Positions 1 to 9,115 of a stretch of 64,000 nt of DNA are shown here, in pieces (the first letter of the stretch is position 1; each line of letters begins with the position of its first letter). The notes under the pieces are model-generated. The model did no database searches and was not told the origin of the DNA. It worked only from the letters and a program-made list of their open reading frames with translations. The DNA is taken from NCBI RefSeq assembly GCF_000981385.1, contig NZ_LATZ01000119.1, forward strand, positions 466,311 to 530,310, given 5' to 3'. The position numbers and the translations under genes were made by a program. This DNA is from Bacillus sp. SA1-12. Lineage in GTDB: Bacteria; Bacillota; Bacilli; Bacillales; Bacillaceae.

Positions 1-288
1 TAAAATATTTTCTCGGAGAAACTATTTTTTTCGAGGGTAAAATGGGAAAAGAATGCAAAATATCTAGATATTTTGAGGAAATGTGTCGAAAAAATGGAAA
101 ATCAACCCATTAACTAAAGAGGTTTCCCTACAAAAAATGAGCTTTTTTTAGATAATTAGACTGTATTGAGATGTTATTATATTGTGCTATGATTTTTTAG
201 GCTGCTAAAAATTCTACGTTTAATATAATAAAAGTTAAGGAGATCACGTCTGTTTTACAAAGTAGTGTGATGATAAGGAGGTGAAATC

Positions 289-1260
289 ATGCTTAAAAAA
301 GCAACCGGTTTAATAGCATTTATCTTAGTTTGCATTCTGTTAGGAAAACCTGCAATGGCTGAAACATACATAATTCAACCTGAAGATACCCTTTCAAAAA
401 TTTCAGACAAGTATGGAATAACGGAAGATAGGATTGTTAACTTGAATAGATTAGATTCTACCGTTCTTGAGCCGGGACAACAGTTAGAAATTCCAAAAAC
501 GTACATAGTTAGCAAAGGGGACACACTCTATAAAATTTCAATTAAACTGGATTGTACTTTGTCGGAGCTAATACGAGCAAACTCCCAAATTGAAAATCCC
601 AAGATGATTTACCCGGATCAAATCATAAATGTACCAATAAAAAATGAAAAAGTTTATATGGGAAGTCCTAGTAAGAAAAGAATCGCACTTACCTTTGACG
701 ACGGTCCGGAAAATATTTATACCCCGCAAATTTTAGATATTTTAAGACAAAAGGATGTGAAGGCCACATTCTTTGTAGTAGGGAAGCAGGCCAGGGAGTA
801 TCCTGAACAGCTGAAACAGATTTACAAAGAGGGACATGCCATAGGCAACCATACTTGGGATCACCCGCATTTACCTGATCTCTCGGATCAAGAATTGAAG
901 GATACCATACAGGCTACTTCTGAAGAAATAAAGAAAATTACAGGGGTGAAACCAAATTTATTCCGACCCCCGTACGGAGAATTTGAGGATCGACAGATAG
1001 CTCTCCTTAATAAACAAGGCTACCGTTCGATCATTTGGACAGCTGATACAAAGGACTGGAGCGGAGTGTCTGCAGAAGAAATTGTGTCAAGAGTAAAGAA
1101 AGAAGCGAGACCTGGAGTTATCATTCTTCAACATAACTACCATGTTTCAGGGGAATTTGAGACTGTTAAAGCACTTCCTGAAATCATTGATTATTTACGA
1201 GCACAGGGCTACGAGTTTGTTACCGTTCCAACAATCTTAGGTAATAAGAATCAAAAATAA
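289..1260 (+). CDS. LysM-containing polysaccharide deacetylase (secreted)
   Basis: Predicted exported peptidoglycan or chitin-type N-deacetylase, 323 aa. A signal peptide (about 1-24, ending AMA) is followed by two LysM wall-binding domains (about 26-69 and 71-115) and a NodB domain (about 130-320). All NodB motifs are visible: TFDDGP at 135-140, the metal-binding pair in HTWDH (188-192), RPPYG near 227, DTKDW and ILQHN. The start follows AAGGAGGTGAAATC, an excellent Shine-Dalgarno. It is a single-gene unit closed by a terminator. A decayed paralogue lies at 40.3 kb. Substrate (peptidoglycan, spore cortex or other) is not determined. Confidence 0.93.
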   Translation: MLKKATGLIAFILVCILLGKPAMAETYIIQPEDTLSKISDKYGITEDRIVNLNRLDSTVLEPGQQLEIPKTYIVSKGDTLYKISIKLDCTLSELIRANSQIENPKMIYPDQIINVPIKNEKVYMGSPSKKRIALTFDDGPENIYTPQILDILRQKDVKATFFVVGKQAREYPEQLKQIYKEGHAIGNHTWDHPHLPDLSDQELKDTIQATSEEIKKITGVKPNLFRPPYGEFEDRQIALLNKQGYRSIIWTADTKDWSGVSAEEIVSRVKKEARPGVIILQHNYHVSGEFETVKALPEIIDYLRAQGYEFVTVPTILGNKNQK

Positions 1261-1272
1261 CAACAAAAAATG

Positions 1273-1310
1273 ATGCTGGGTATCCTCTATAAGATACTCA
1301 GCATTTTTTT
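1273..1310 (+). terminator. intrinsic terminator of the deacetylase gene
   Basis: A 12-bp stem, ATGCTGGGTATC with GATACTCAGCAT (one G-U pair), is followed by seven T. Confidence 0.85.
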
Positions 1311-1540
1311 AGATATTAGCAATTGGTTGGAGCATTTTTTTGATTTTTAATTTATTCTTCTGTTATTTTTTTACCTTTTTTCTTAGTAATTAAAAAAGCA
1401 TTATTTGAATGGTAGAGAACCTATTAACTTTTTGGTCTTTATTTTTTTCGTTTTGCGATGAGTGGTATCTAGTAAGTATAATAGGATTGAATGCTGGCAG
1501 GCTTTCTGCTAGTAAATAAAGTAATAGTAAGGAGACCGCT

Positions 1541-2425
1541 ATGCAAAAAATAGTTCCGCATATATGGTATGACAAAGAAGCGAAGGAAGCCGCGATGTTT
1601 TACACTAGTTTATTTGACGATTCTACATTATTAAATGTGACAGTTCTTGAAGATACTCCTTCTGGAGACTCGGAATATGTAAGCTTTGAGTTGGCCGGAC
1701 AACGATTCGATGCAATAAGTGCAGGTCCTTACTTTAAATTTAATCCATCCATTTCCTTGATGGTGGCATGTTCTTCTAAAGAAGAAGTAAATGCAAAATG
1801 GAATGCTTTCATTGAAGGCGGGACCGAATTAATGCCACTGGGTGAATATCCTTTTAGCAAGTGGTATGGCTGGGTTCAGGATCGATTTGGGTTGTCTTGG
1901 CAGTTGATGCTTATGGATAAAGAACAAACTGTTCAAAAAATTACCCCGAACTTTCTTTTTTCAAGTGATTCATGCGGGAAAGCTGAAGAAGCAGTTAAGT
2001 ACTACGTGGAAATATTTGTAGATTCAGGAATAGAGATAATCAGCAGATATGGAGAAGGAGAAGCGGCGTCGCCGGAGGCAAAAGTAAATTATGCTGGTTT
2101 CAACCTTGGCGATATTCATTTTTCAGCAATGGATAATGCCTTTGGCGCAGATTTCAATTTTAACGAAGCATTTTCATTCATGATAAATTGCAAAAATCAG
2201 GAAGAAATTGATTACTTTTGGAATAGACTTTCTGCGGTACCTGAGGCAGAGCAATGCGGATGGGTAAAGGATCCATTTGGCGTTTCATGGCAGATTGTTC
2301 CGGAAAACATGGATGAGGTCATGTTTAAAGGCTCAAGTGATGGAATCAAGAGATTGATAAAGGAACTCTTAAAAATGAAAAAAATTGATATTGCTGCATT
2401 GGAAAATGCCCGCTTTGAAAGTTGA
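1541..2425 (+). CDS. two-domain VOC/PhnB-like protein
   Basis: 294 aa with two consecutive glyoxalase/VOC modules of the PhnB-like (3-dmu-9_3-mt) type, about 3-125 and 133-265. Each begins with a PHIWYD- or PNFLFS-like strand and ends in the recurring 'DRFG-SWQ' / 'DPFGVSWQ' motif. Function of this family is largely unknown; the fold often binds metals or small molecules. The start is supported by AAGGAGACCGCT. It stands alone between the deacetylase and the VWA lipoprotein. A weak hairpin about 210 bp downstream may end the transcript. Confidence 0.88.
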   Translation: MQKIVPHIWYDKEAKEAAMFYTSLFDDSTLLNVTVLEDTPSGDSEYVSFELAGQRFDAISAGPYFKFNPSISLMVACSSKEEVNAKWNAFIEGGTELMPLGEYPFSKWYGWVQDRFGLSWQLMLMDKEQTVQKITPNFLFSSDSCGKAEEAVKYYVEIFVDSGIEIISRYGEGEAASPEAKVNYAGFNLGDIHFSAMDNAFGADFNFNEAFSFMINCKNQEEIDYFWNRLSAVPEAEQCGWVKDPFGVSWQIVPENMDEVMFKGSSDGIKRLIKELLKMKKIDIAALENARFES

Positions 2426-2850
2426 TCAAATAGGAAAAAAACAGCTGCAAAAATCACCTTAATAGGCGGAAGCAAATAGAATAATATTACATTTAAAAAA
2501 TAAGTCTGATTATAGCACCAGCTAATAATTTTGCTCAAAGACTATATGAAAAGAAATGGATAAATATAGGATTCGCCATTTTATCATAATGAATGAAATT
2601 TGACTTAATAATGATCTAATAGATTGTTCAACTTTAGGGCGCTTATCTCTCATATAGATAGCGTCCATTTTTTATGTTAAGGGCCATATTGTAAAAAAAT
2701 ACAATATAGATTGACTAGTTTTGAAATATAGAATAATTTAAAATAGACGATGAATTTCGTTGTTACTTTTATGCGCTCAGAATTAAAAATACATAGCACA
2801 CCTCATAATGAGTGCACGAGTTAAAGTATTAATCATAAGGAGAAAGAATA
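2426..2850. other. gene-free region with a weak hairpin
   Basis: No credible coding frame. An imperfect stem at about 2637-2668 (GGCGCTTATCT with AGATAGCGTCC, one bulge) followed by a short T-rich run may terminate the upstream VOC gene. The 3' part supplies the leader and AAGGAGA ribosome site of the VWA lipoprotein. Confidence 0.5.
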
Positions 2851-4209
2851 ATGAAGTTAAGAAACTACCTTTTTAATTGTTTCAGTCTACTAGTTTTCCT
2901 CACTGGATGTGGAGATGGTAAGGAGAACAAAGTGGCAACGACAACAACTGAAAAGGATACAGAAGAAAGTCACAAGGAAGAGAAACATGAAGAAAATGTG
3001 TTACTAGATACAACACCTTACCAATCAACTGAAATTGAAGATATTCTTATGCAAGTCCCTGGCAAATTCAGTGGCGATAAATATAATGAATTGAAAGTCA
3101 AGGAATTGATTGACCAATGGCCGAAAGACTTAGAGATGAAGGAATATTATGAACAGTTACTTGCCCTCGTTGCTGAAGATTATCGGCCGTATAAAGAATA
3201 TTTTGATGGAGTAGATACGTCTTTTGAGGAAAATAGTGCGGAGCCGGGAAGCAAAAATGTAGATGTTCCATCAGGGAAAAAGGTAAACATACAGATATTA
3301 TTTGACTCAAGCGGAAGTATGAATGGCGAAGTAAGCGGAAAACAGAAGATGCAATTAGCAAAAGATGCAGTTCAATCTTTTGTATCTGAACTCCCTGAGG
3401 ATGTTCAGATATCCTTACGGGTATATGGTCATAAAGGAACGGGGAGTGATGCTGATAAATCTCTTTCATGTAGTAGTACTGAAGTCGTTTATCCATTTCA
3501 ACCTTATGATCAAAACCAATTTTCTGCGGCATTGGATCAATTTTCACCAGCTGGATGGACCCCATTAGCTAGTGCCATTCTAGCAGCTGGAGAGGACTTA
3601 AAAGCATTTTCAGAAGATGATGTAGAGAACATTCTCTATGTAGTAAGTGACGGGGTTGAAACATGTGATGGCGATCCGATTAAAGCAGCCAAACAAATCA
3701 ACCAATCGGATAGTAAAGGTATCGTTAATATCATAGGTTATGATGTAGATAACGAAGGTCAAGAATTACTAAAAGAAGTAGCCAATGCTGGTGCAGGGAA
3801 ATATGAAACCGTCTCCTCACAGGAACAATTTGAAGACTTTTTCAAAAAAGAAAAAAGCCGACTTATCGAAGCTTGGTATGAGTGGGAGAGTACTAATGTA
3901 GATAAGGTTTATGATTCAGAATCAATACGAAAAGATGAGATAAATGCGAAAGAAAGTGAAATGCGTAACATACAGGAGAGAGAAGAAAAACGTCTGGAGG
4001 ATCTTACGAAATACATTGGTGACCATTTAGAAGAAGACCCAGTTGACATACGTTTAAATGTAGGAGATCGCGGAAGAGAATTACGAATCTATGTTGGTGA
4101 CGCTGCAAGAAATTTAAGAATTGAACTCTCTGACAATGGGCTTAATCAGCGAATCGAAACGAGGGACAAGGCACTGGATGAACGGATAAGAATCCGTGAA
4201 GAAGAATAA
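2851..4209 (+). CDS. VWA-domain lipoprotein
   Basis: 452-aa predicted surface lipoprotein with lipobox LTGC (Cys20). A charged linker follows, then a von Willebrand A domain (about 144-335) with a complete MIDAS: DSSGS at 152-156, the Thr of AGWTP near 232 and Asp of SDGVETC near 267. The C-terminal 100 residues are highly charged and probably helical or coiled. MIDAS domains bind divalent cations and mediate protein contacts; the partner is unknown. Start chosen on AAGGAGAAAGAATA. Monocistronic, with its own terminator. Confidence 0.9.
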   Translation: MKLRNYLFNCFSLLVFLTGCGDGKENKVATTTTEKDTEESHKEEKHEENVLLDTTPYQSTEIEDILMQVPGKFSGDKYNELKVKELIDQWPKDLEMKEYYEQLLALVAEDYRPYKEYFDGVDTSFEENSAEPGSKNVDVPSGKKVNIQILFDSSGSMNGEVSGKQKMQLAKDAVQSFVSELPEDVQISLRVYGHKGTGSDADKSLSCSSTEVVYPFQPYDQNQFSAALDQFSPAGWTPLASAILAAGEDLKAFSEDDVENILYVVSDGVETCDGDPIKAAKQINQSDSKGIVNIIGYDVDNEGQELLKEVANAGAGKYETVSSQEQFEDFFKKEKSRLIEAWYEWESTNVDKVYDSESIRKDEINAKESEMRNIQEREEKRLEDLTKYIGDHLEEDPVDIRLNVGDRGRELRIYVGDAARNLRIELSDNGLNQRIETRDKALDERIRIREEE

Positions 4210-4235
4210 TAAAAGTAGCTCAATCATTTCTATCT

Positions 4236-4270
4236 CAAGCTGTCGGGAAAGTCTCGGCAGCTTGTTTTTA
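4236..4270 (+). terminator. intrinsic terminator of the VWA lipoprotein gene
   Basis: Stem CAAGCTGTCG with CTCGGCAGCTTG (one G-U), then a short T run (TTTTTA). Confidence 0.75.
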
Positions 4271-4379
4271 CTATTCTCTCATGCCTTATAGCAAACAAAT
4301 TGTATATCATATTCGGTAAACGTTTCATTATAGGCAGAGTAGGCGAATGGGGATATTTAACTTGTATTGAAAAGGACTG

Positions 4380-4853
4380 TCAATATTTTACTAATTTCTT
4401 TGTAAGCAACTGTAAGTACCAAGGAAAAAAGAATCTAAAAACGATAAAATAAACAGGAAGTCCATACCATGTTCTCCAGTCGTTATTTTTCATGTATCCA
4501 AACAAAACTAAACCTGTTTCTAAGACAGTACACAATACAGTAAAGGAAATAGCAAACATCCATTTTTTCTGTGGCTTATAAAAATTAACAAAGCTGGTAG
4601 CAATGCTCGCAGGAACAAAGCTAATTAAAAAAGCATCACTAAGCTCAGTAGTTTGTTTTTTTGCCAGGTCAAATAAATCAATTACTGACCCTGCAATGCT
4701 ATCGGAAATCCAAGTAAGTCCCCCAGATAAAAAAATCGTCATAAAAATGCCTGCCCATGTTAGATTTTTTTTAGGCATGATTAATACGAATAATATGGAA
4801 GTCAATACAATGGTCCAGACATACCATTCACCTTCATATTTCATAAAGTCCAT
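4380..4853 (-). CDS. small multipass membrane protein (CBO0543-like)
   Basis: 157 aa with about five hydrophobic segments and aromatic-rich ends, similar in layout to the CBO0543 family of small clostridial/bacillar membrane proteins of unknown role. A second protein of this kind is encoded at 39.6 kb. The start (MDFMKYEG) follows AGGTGATTTA at good spacing; the second Met three codons on is a weaker alternative. No operon partner. Family assignment is tentative; the membrane nature is clear. Confidence 0.7.
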   Translation of the reverse strand: MDFMKYEGEWYVWTIVLTSILFVLIMPKKNLTWAGIFMTIFLSGGLTWISDSIAGSVIDLFDLAKKQTTELSDAFLISFVPASIATSFVNFYKPQKKWMFAISFTVLCTVLETGLVLFGYMKNNDWRTWYGLPVYFIVFRFFFPWYLQLLTKKLVKY

Positions 4854-5211
4854 TAAATCACCTATTTAATGTTTATTTTAACGTAGCAAGATGTAAGTTC
4901 ATCTGACATTATTTTGATTAAATAGGCAGGAAAATATACCAATTTAGCTCTGCTACTTGACGCTTTAAAACAGAAAAGAATAAGGTGAAGCACTTCATTA
5001 CGACTCATTCTTTCATTAACGGGTTGGAGAGAAGAGAACTTTTTTTCATTTCAACTTCTTTCATTTTTTTATGGATTCTTTTAGTAGAATCTTTATCAGT
5101 TACCACTTATTTAGGTAAATGGACGATACCATATTTCAGTTCATATTAAATTAGAGCACCTGTTTAATAGTTCTTTGAACTGTTTAACCGGTGCTTTACA
5201 CATAACCACAT
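4854..5211. other. gene-free region between convergent or isolated genes
   Basis: No supported gene. A hairpin at about 5155-5195 (AGCACC...GGTGCT with an extended AT stem) lies just past the stop of the minus-strand GNAT gene and may be its terminator, although its T run is poor. Confidence 0.4.
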
Positions 5212-5751
5212 TTATTTCATACTTTCTTGAAGATCTTTTTGCATAAAAATAACAATTTCTGTATCGGTTCCTTTATTACCATTGGTATCAATACATTCCC
5301 AGCTTATCGGAAATTCTCCATACCCCCAATCTTTATAGCCTAATTTTTCATAAAGGCGTTTGGCTTCAGAATTCTCGACACCTACTTCTAAACCTATGTG
5401 AGTGCATCCTTTTTCTTTAGAGAGTCGTTCTGCTTCTTGAATAATAGCTGTTGCTACTCCCATTCTTCGATATTCATCTTTAGTTAGCCCTGCTTCTAGA
5501 AAAGCACTATAAGTTATATCAATAGAGTTGGTAACATATGTATCTTGAGGACCGCACCAACGTAGTAAAAAATGACCAATAGGTATGCTGTTTTTCCAAG
5601 CAATCAGATATAGTCCCTCGGCCTTCTTTTGAACATGATATCGGTTATATTGAAACATTGGGTTATCGGGGGAAAACTGTGACACTAGGTAATCTAATTG
5701 GGATTCTTCTGCAGCTTTTATCTCTATGTTAAATCCTTGCTTATTCAACAT
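5212..5751 (-). CDS. GNAT family N-acetyltransferase
   Basis: 179 aa. A GNAT fold is shown by the acetyl-CoA-binding loop RRMGVATAII (about 116-125) and the downstream ENSEAKRLYEKLGYK motif typical of the family. Acceptor substrate unknown. The start follows GGAGGTAGT directly, an unambiguous ribosome site. Single gene, with intergenic space on both sides. Confidence 0.87.
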   Translation of the reverse strand: MLNKQGFNIEIKAAEESQLDYLVSQFSPDNPMFQYNRYHVQKKAEGLYLIAWKNSIPIGHFLLRWCGPQDTYVTNSIDITYSAFLEAGLTKDEYRRMGVATAIIQEAERLSKEKGCTHIGLEVGVENSEAKRLYEKLGYKDWGYGEFPISWECIDTNGNKGTDTEIVIFMQKDLQESMK

Positions 5752-5996
5752 ACTACCTCCTCAGCCTTCATTTACAGGTTATCTATAAAAATAAGTATTC
5801 GATCATTCTATAATAGTTCCTCTCTTTATTTGCGAGAAAAGTCCTGTAGCCATGAGAAGTTTTAGAAATTAGGAATTGGATCTTTTGTCTTAAAAGAAAC
5901 AAATCATTTAAGATGAACTTGAATAACATCCCTTATATAATCAAAGTTAAGAATCATTGTTGCTTATCTCTGTTTACAAGGAAATTTAAAATATAG
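5752..5996. other. gene-free region upstream of the ssu promoter
   Basis: About 245 bp of AT-rich DNA with no supported ORF. It carries the 5' region of the GNAT gene on one side and the ssu promoter on the other. Confidence 0.5.
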
Positions 5997-6026
5997 TTGA
6001 CAGGTCGGAATAATGGGTTTTATAAT
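5997..6026 (+). promoter_or_regulatory. sigma-A type promoter of the ssu operon
   Basis: Consensus -35 TTGACA (5997-6002) and -10 TATAAT (6021-6026) separated by 18 bp. The predicted transcript would start near 6033 and carry a leader of about 165 nt. The ssu operon of B. subtilis is under the cysteine regulator CymR; a CymR site could overlap this promoter but was not proven here. Confidence 0.8.
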
Positions 6027-6091
6027 CAGGTTATGTTAATGAAAGAAAATTATGTGAAAATTTAATAATTAATGCTGACTAGAAAACTAGA

Positions 6092-6143
6092 GGCTCTCAG
6101 AACTAAGTGACTTGATCTAACACTTAGCTCGGGAGCCTTTTTT
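6092..6143 (+). promoter_or_regulatory. terminator-like hairpin inside the ssu leader
   Basis: Lies between the ssu promoter and ssuA. Two nested stems, GGCTCTC (6092-6098) with GGGAGCC (6131-6137) and CTAAGTG (6103-6109) with CACTTAG (6121-6127), are followed by six T. A tiny CTAG-AAAA-CTAG hairpin precedes it. The arrangement fits an attenuator, but it matches no riboswitch class recognised here. It could instead end a small RNA. Confidence 0.7.
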
Positions 6144-6198
6144 ATTTATCAAGATTGTCTATAAAAAAGCTAAATGATTACGATTGGGGGATTTTACA

Positions 6199-7170
6199 AT
6201 GAAATTACGTATTTTACTTTCTATCACAAGTATTTTATTAGCCTTTGTGATAGCAGGCTGCAGCTCTTCTTCTTCTGGTAAGGAGACGAATGGATCAGAT
6301 GAAAAGAATGAGAAAACAGTCTATATAGGGTTTCAAAAATTTGGAACATTAAATATTTTAAAGGCAAATAAAAGCTTAGACCAGGCATTAGAAAAAGAAG
6401 GTTATTCAGTAAAGTGGACAGAGTTCCCTGCTGGTCCTCAACTGTTGGAGGCTTTAAATGTAGGAAGTGTTGATTTTGGCCATACAGGAGAAGCACCGCC
6501 GATCTTTGCACAGGCTGCAGATGCACCACTTGTTTATTTTGCCAATGAGCCGCCAAACCCTAGAGGGGAAGCAATTATTGTACCAGAGAATTCGTCTATA
6601 AAAAGCATAAAGGATTTAAAGGGAAAGAAGATTGGGTTGAATAAAGGGTCTAATGTTCATTACCTGCTTGTAAAGGCACTTGAAAAGGAAGGAATTAAAT
6701 ATGAAGAAATAGAGACTGCTTTTCTTCCGCCCGCAGATGCACGGGCTGCATTTGAAAAGGGAGATATTGATGCTTGGGTTATTTGGGATCCTTTCTTAGC
6801 AGATGCAGAGTTGTCAACAAACGGGCGAATTATTGCCGATGCAACAGATTTAGCTGCCAATAGAGAATTCTTCCTTTCGTCACGTACGTTTGCTGAACAA
6901 AACCCAAAGGTTCTGGATATTATTTTTGATGAAGTGAAAAAGACAGAAACATGGGTATCAAAAAATCCGAAGGAAGCTGCAGAGTTTTTATCACCGCAAA
7001 TCGGTATGGATGCAGAAACCTTAGAACTTACTTTAAATAGAAGGACATTTGGATTAGAGAAGGTTACAGCAGATGTGATTAACGATCAGCAAAAAATTGC
7101 CGATCAATTCTATAACCTTAAACTAATTCCTCATTCAATAAATGTTGAAGATGCATCATTAAATAAATAA
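6199..7170 (+). CDS. ssuA: aliphatic sulfonate ABC transporter substrate-binding lipoprotein
   Basis: 323-aa lipoprotein (lipobox VIAGC, Cys21) of the SsuA/TauA periplasmic-binding family. It captures alkanesulfonates for import as sulfur source. Typical features are FQKFGTLNILKA near the N-terminus, GHTGEAPPIFAQ and the hinge segment IKDLKGKKIGLNKGSN. The ATG at 6199 is preferred over an upstream in-frame TTG (6184), because GGGGG lies 8 nt before it and inside the longer reading. First gene of ssuA-ssuD-ssuC-ssuB, 19 bp ahead of ssuD. Confidence 0.95.
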   Translation: MKLRILLSITSILLAFVIAGCSSSSSGKETNGSDEKNEKTVYIGFQKFGTLNILKANKSLDQALEKEGYSVKWTEFPAGPQLLEALNVGSVDFGHTGEAPPIFAQAADAPLVYFANEPPNPRGEAIIVPENSSIKSIKDLKGKKIGLNKGSNVHYLLVKALEKEGIKYEEIETAFLPPADARAAFEKGDIDAWVIWDPFLADAELSTNGRIIADATDLAANREFFLSSRTFAEQNPKVLDIIFDEVKKTETWVSKNPKEAAEFLSPQIGMDAETLELTLNRRTFGLEKVTADVINDQQKIADQFYNLKLIPHSINVEDASLNK

Positions 7171-7189
7171 TAAAGAAGGGTTGAGAAAA

Positions 7190-8335
7190 ATGAATGTTTT
7201 CTGGTTTATTCCAACACATGGGGATTCAAGATATTTAGGAGTGACAACAGGTGGAAGAGAAGTGAATCTGCCTTATCTTAAACAAATTGCACAGGCAGTC
7301 GATTCATTAGGCTATTCAGGTGCACTCCTGCCAACGGGAAGATCATGTGAAGATGCTTGGGTTGTGGCATCATCGCTTATTTCGGTTACATCACAAATGA
7401 AATTCCTTGTTGCTGTACGACCTGGCTTAACTTCTCCATCACAAGCAGCAAGAATGGCATCTACATTCGATCGATTATCTAACGGAAGGTTGCTTATCAA
7501 TGTTGTGACAGGCGGTGATCCTGTTGAACTTGCTGGTGATGGCCTAAAGCTGGGTCATACACAACGATATGATTTAACAGATGAATTTTTAACCATATGG
7601 CGGGATTTATTATCCAAAGGAGAAGCTGATTTTGAAGGAAATTACTTAAGTGTTACCGGCGGGAAATTATTATATCCGCCTGTGCAATCACCTTATCCAC
7701 CATTATACTTTGGCGGCTCTTCACAAATAGGCCAAGAAGTGGCTGCAAAACATGTTGATGTCTATCTAACTTGGGGAGAACCGCCAGAGAAGGTGGAAGA
7801 AAAAATTAATCAAGTGAAGAAGCTTGCTAAACAACAGGGAAGAACGCTGCGTTTTGGTATTCGGCTTCATGTCATCGTTAGAGAGACCGAAGAAGAAGCA
7901 TGGGCTGCAGCAGTTGAATTAATTAAATATGTAGATGATGACTTAATTGCAACATCTCAAAAAGTCTTCTCTCGATTTGACTCTGAAGGACAAAAAAGAA
8001 TGTCACAATTGCATTCAGGTAGTAGAGATAACTTAGAAATTAGTCCAAATCTCTGGGCAGGAGTTGGATTAGTTAGAGGCGGAGCAGGTACTGCTTTAGT
8101 CGGAGATCCAAAAACAGTTTCGCAAAGAATGAAAGAATATGAGGAAATAGGCATCGAGACGTTTATTTTGTCTGGTTATCCACACTTAGAAGAGTCTTAT
8201 CGTGTAGCAGAGCTGTTATTTCCTTATTTGCAATTAGGGAAATCAAACAATGCAAGTAATCCTAGTATTGTAAGTCCTTTTGGGGAAATTGTTGCAAATA
8301 ATCTCCTTCCGAAAAAACTACATGCAAAAAGGTGA
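7190..8335 (+). CDS. ssuD: FMNH2-dependent alkanesulfonate monooxygenase
   Basis: 381 aa, full length for SsuD. It cleaves alkanesulfonates with FMNH2 and O2 to aldehyde plus sulfite. Matches the E. coli enzyme along its length, with blocks FWFIPTHGDSRYLG, LPTGRSCEDAW, YPPLYFGGSSQ, TWGEPPEKVEEKI, RDNLEISPNLWAG and VRGGAGTALVGD. The ATG at 7190 has GAAGGG upstream; the TTG at 7181 would overlap that site. Its reductase partner (SsuE) is not in the window, so reduced flavin must come from elsewhere. Confidence 0.96.
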   Translation: MNVFWFIPTHGDSRYLGVTTGGREVNLPYLKQIAQAVDSLGYSGALLPTGRSCEDAWVVASSLISVTSQMKFLVAVRPGLTSPSQAARMASTFDRLSNGRLLINVVTGGDPVELAGDGLKLGHTQRYDLTDEFLTIWRDLLSKGEADFEGNYLSVTGGKLLYPPVQSPYPPLYFGGSSQIGQEVAAKHVDVYLTWGEPPEKVEEKINQVKKLAKQQGRTLRFGIRLHVIVRETEEEAWAAAVELIKYVDDDLIATSQKVFSRFDSEGQKRMSQLHSGSRDNLEISPNLWAGVGLVRGGAGTALVGDPKTVSQRMKEYEEIGIETFILSGYPHLEESYRVAELLFPYLQLGKSNNASNPSIVSPFGEIVANNLLPKKLHAKR

Positions 8336-8340
8336 TAGAA

Positions 8341-9105
8341 ATGAAGAAAAGTATAAACCAATTTGTACCATGGATATTCCCATTCTTATTGCTGGCCACT
8401 TGGCAGGTACTATCATCGGCAGGAGTCATTTCATCAAGGATTCTGCCTAATCCTGTTGATATTTTTAAAGCGGCAATTGAGCTGGGACAATCTGGACAAT
8501 TATTTCATGATATTAGTGTTAGCACTAAGAGAGCCTTTATTGGATTTATTATTGGCGGAGGGGTAGGTTTTTTACTTGGTCTATGGAATGGATTATCGCG
8601 AGTAGCAGAAACAATATTTGATACGTCCATCCAGATGATTCGTAATATTCCTCATCTCGCCTTAATACCGATCGTTATTTTATGGTTTGGTATCGAAGAA
8701 GAAGCAAAGCTGTTTTTAGTTGCACTTGGAACGTTTTTTCCTATCTACTTAAACACATTTCATGGAATACGTTCCATCGATTCATCACTAATTGAAATGG
8801 GTAAGGTATATGGGTTAAAAGGATTTCATCTATTCTGGCATATTATTTTTCCGGGTGCTTTATCCTCCATTTTAGTTGGTGTTCGCTATGCTCTTGGAAT
8901 TACTTGGGTTACGTTAATCGTTGCTGAAACAATCGCAGCAAATTCCGGAATTGGTTATATGGCAATGAATGCAAGGGAATTCATGCAATTGGACGTTGTC
9001 GTTTTAAGTATCATTTTATATGCTATTTTAGGAAAGCTATCTGATTATACAGCAAAATTAGCAGAAAGACGGTTCTTGAAATGGAATCCAAATTTTCAGA
9101 AGTAG
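8341..9105 (+). CDS. ssuC: aliphatic sulfonate ABC transporter permease
   Basis: 254-aa inner-membrane permease of the SsuC/TauC (BPD_transp_1) family with about six transmembrane segments. The EAA-like loop is at about 145-165 (EMGKVYGLKGFHLFWHIIFP). The ATG at 8341 is chosen because AAGGTGA lies 5 nt upstream; this Shine-Dalgarno overlaps the ssuD stop codon, implying translational coupling. Partner of SsuA and SsuB. Confidence 0.95.
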   Translation: MKKSINQFVPWIFPFLLLATWQVLSSAGVISSRILPNPVDIFKAAIELGQSGQLFHDISVSTKRAFIGFIIGGGVGFLLGLWNGLSRVAETIFDTSIQMIRNIPHLALIPIVILWFGIEEEAKLFLVALGTFFPIYLNTFHGIRSIDSSLIEMGKVYGLKGFHLFWHIIFPGALSSILVGVRYALGITWVTLIVAETIAANSGIGYMAMNAREFMQLDVVVLSIILYAILGKLSDYTAKLAERRFLKWNPNFQK

Positions 9106-9115
9106 GGGGATCGTC

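Noticed and set aside
6033..6143. SAM (S-box) riboswitch before ssuA
   Set aside because: The leader is too short and lacks the conserved S-box core; only a terminator-like hairpin is visible.
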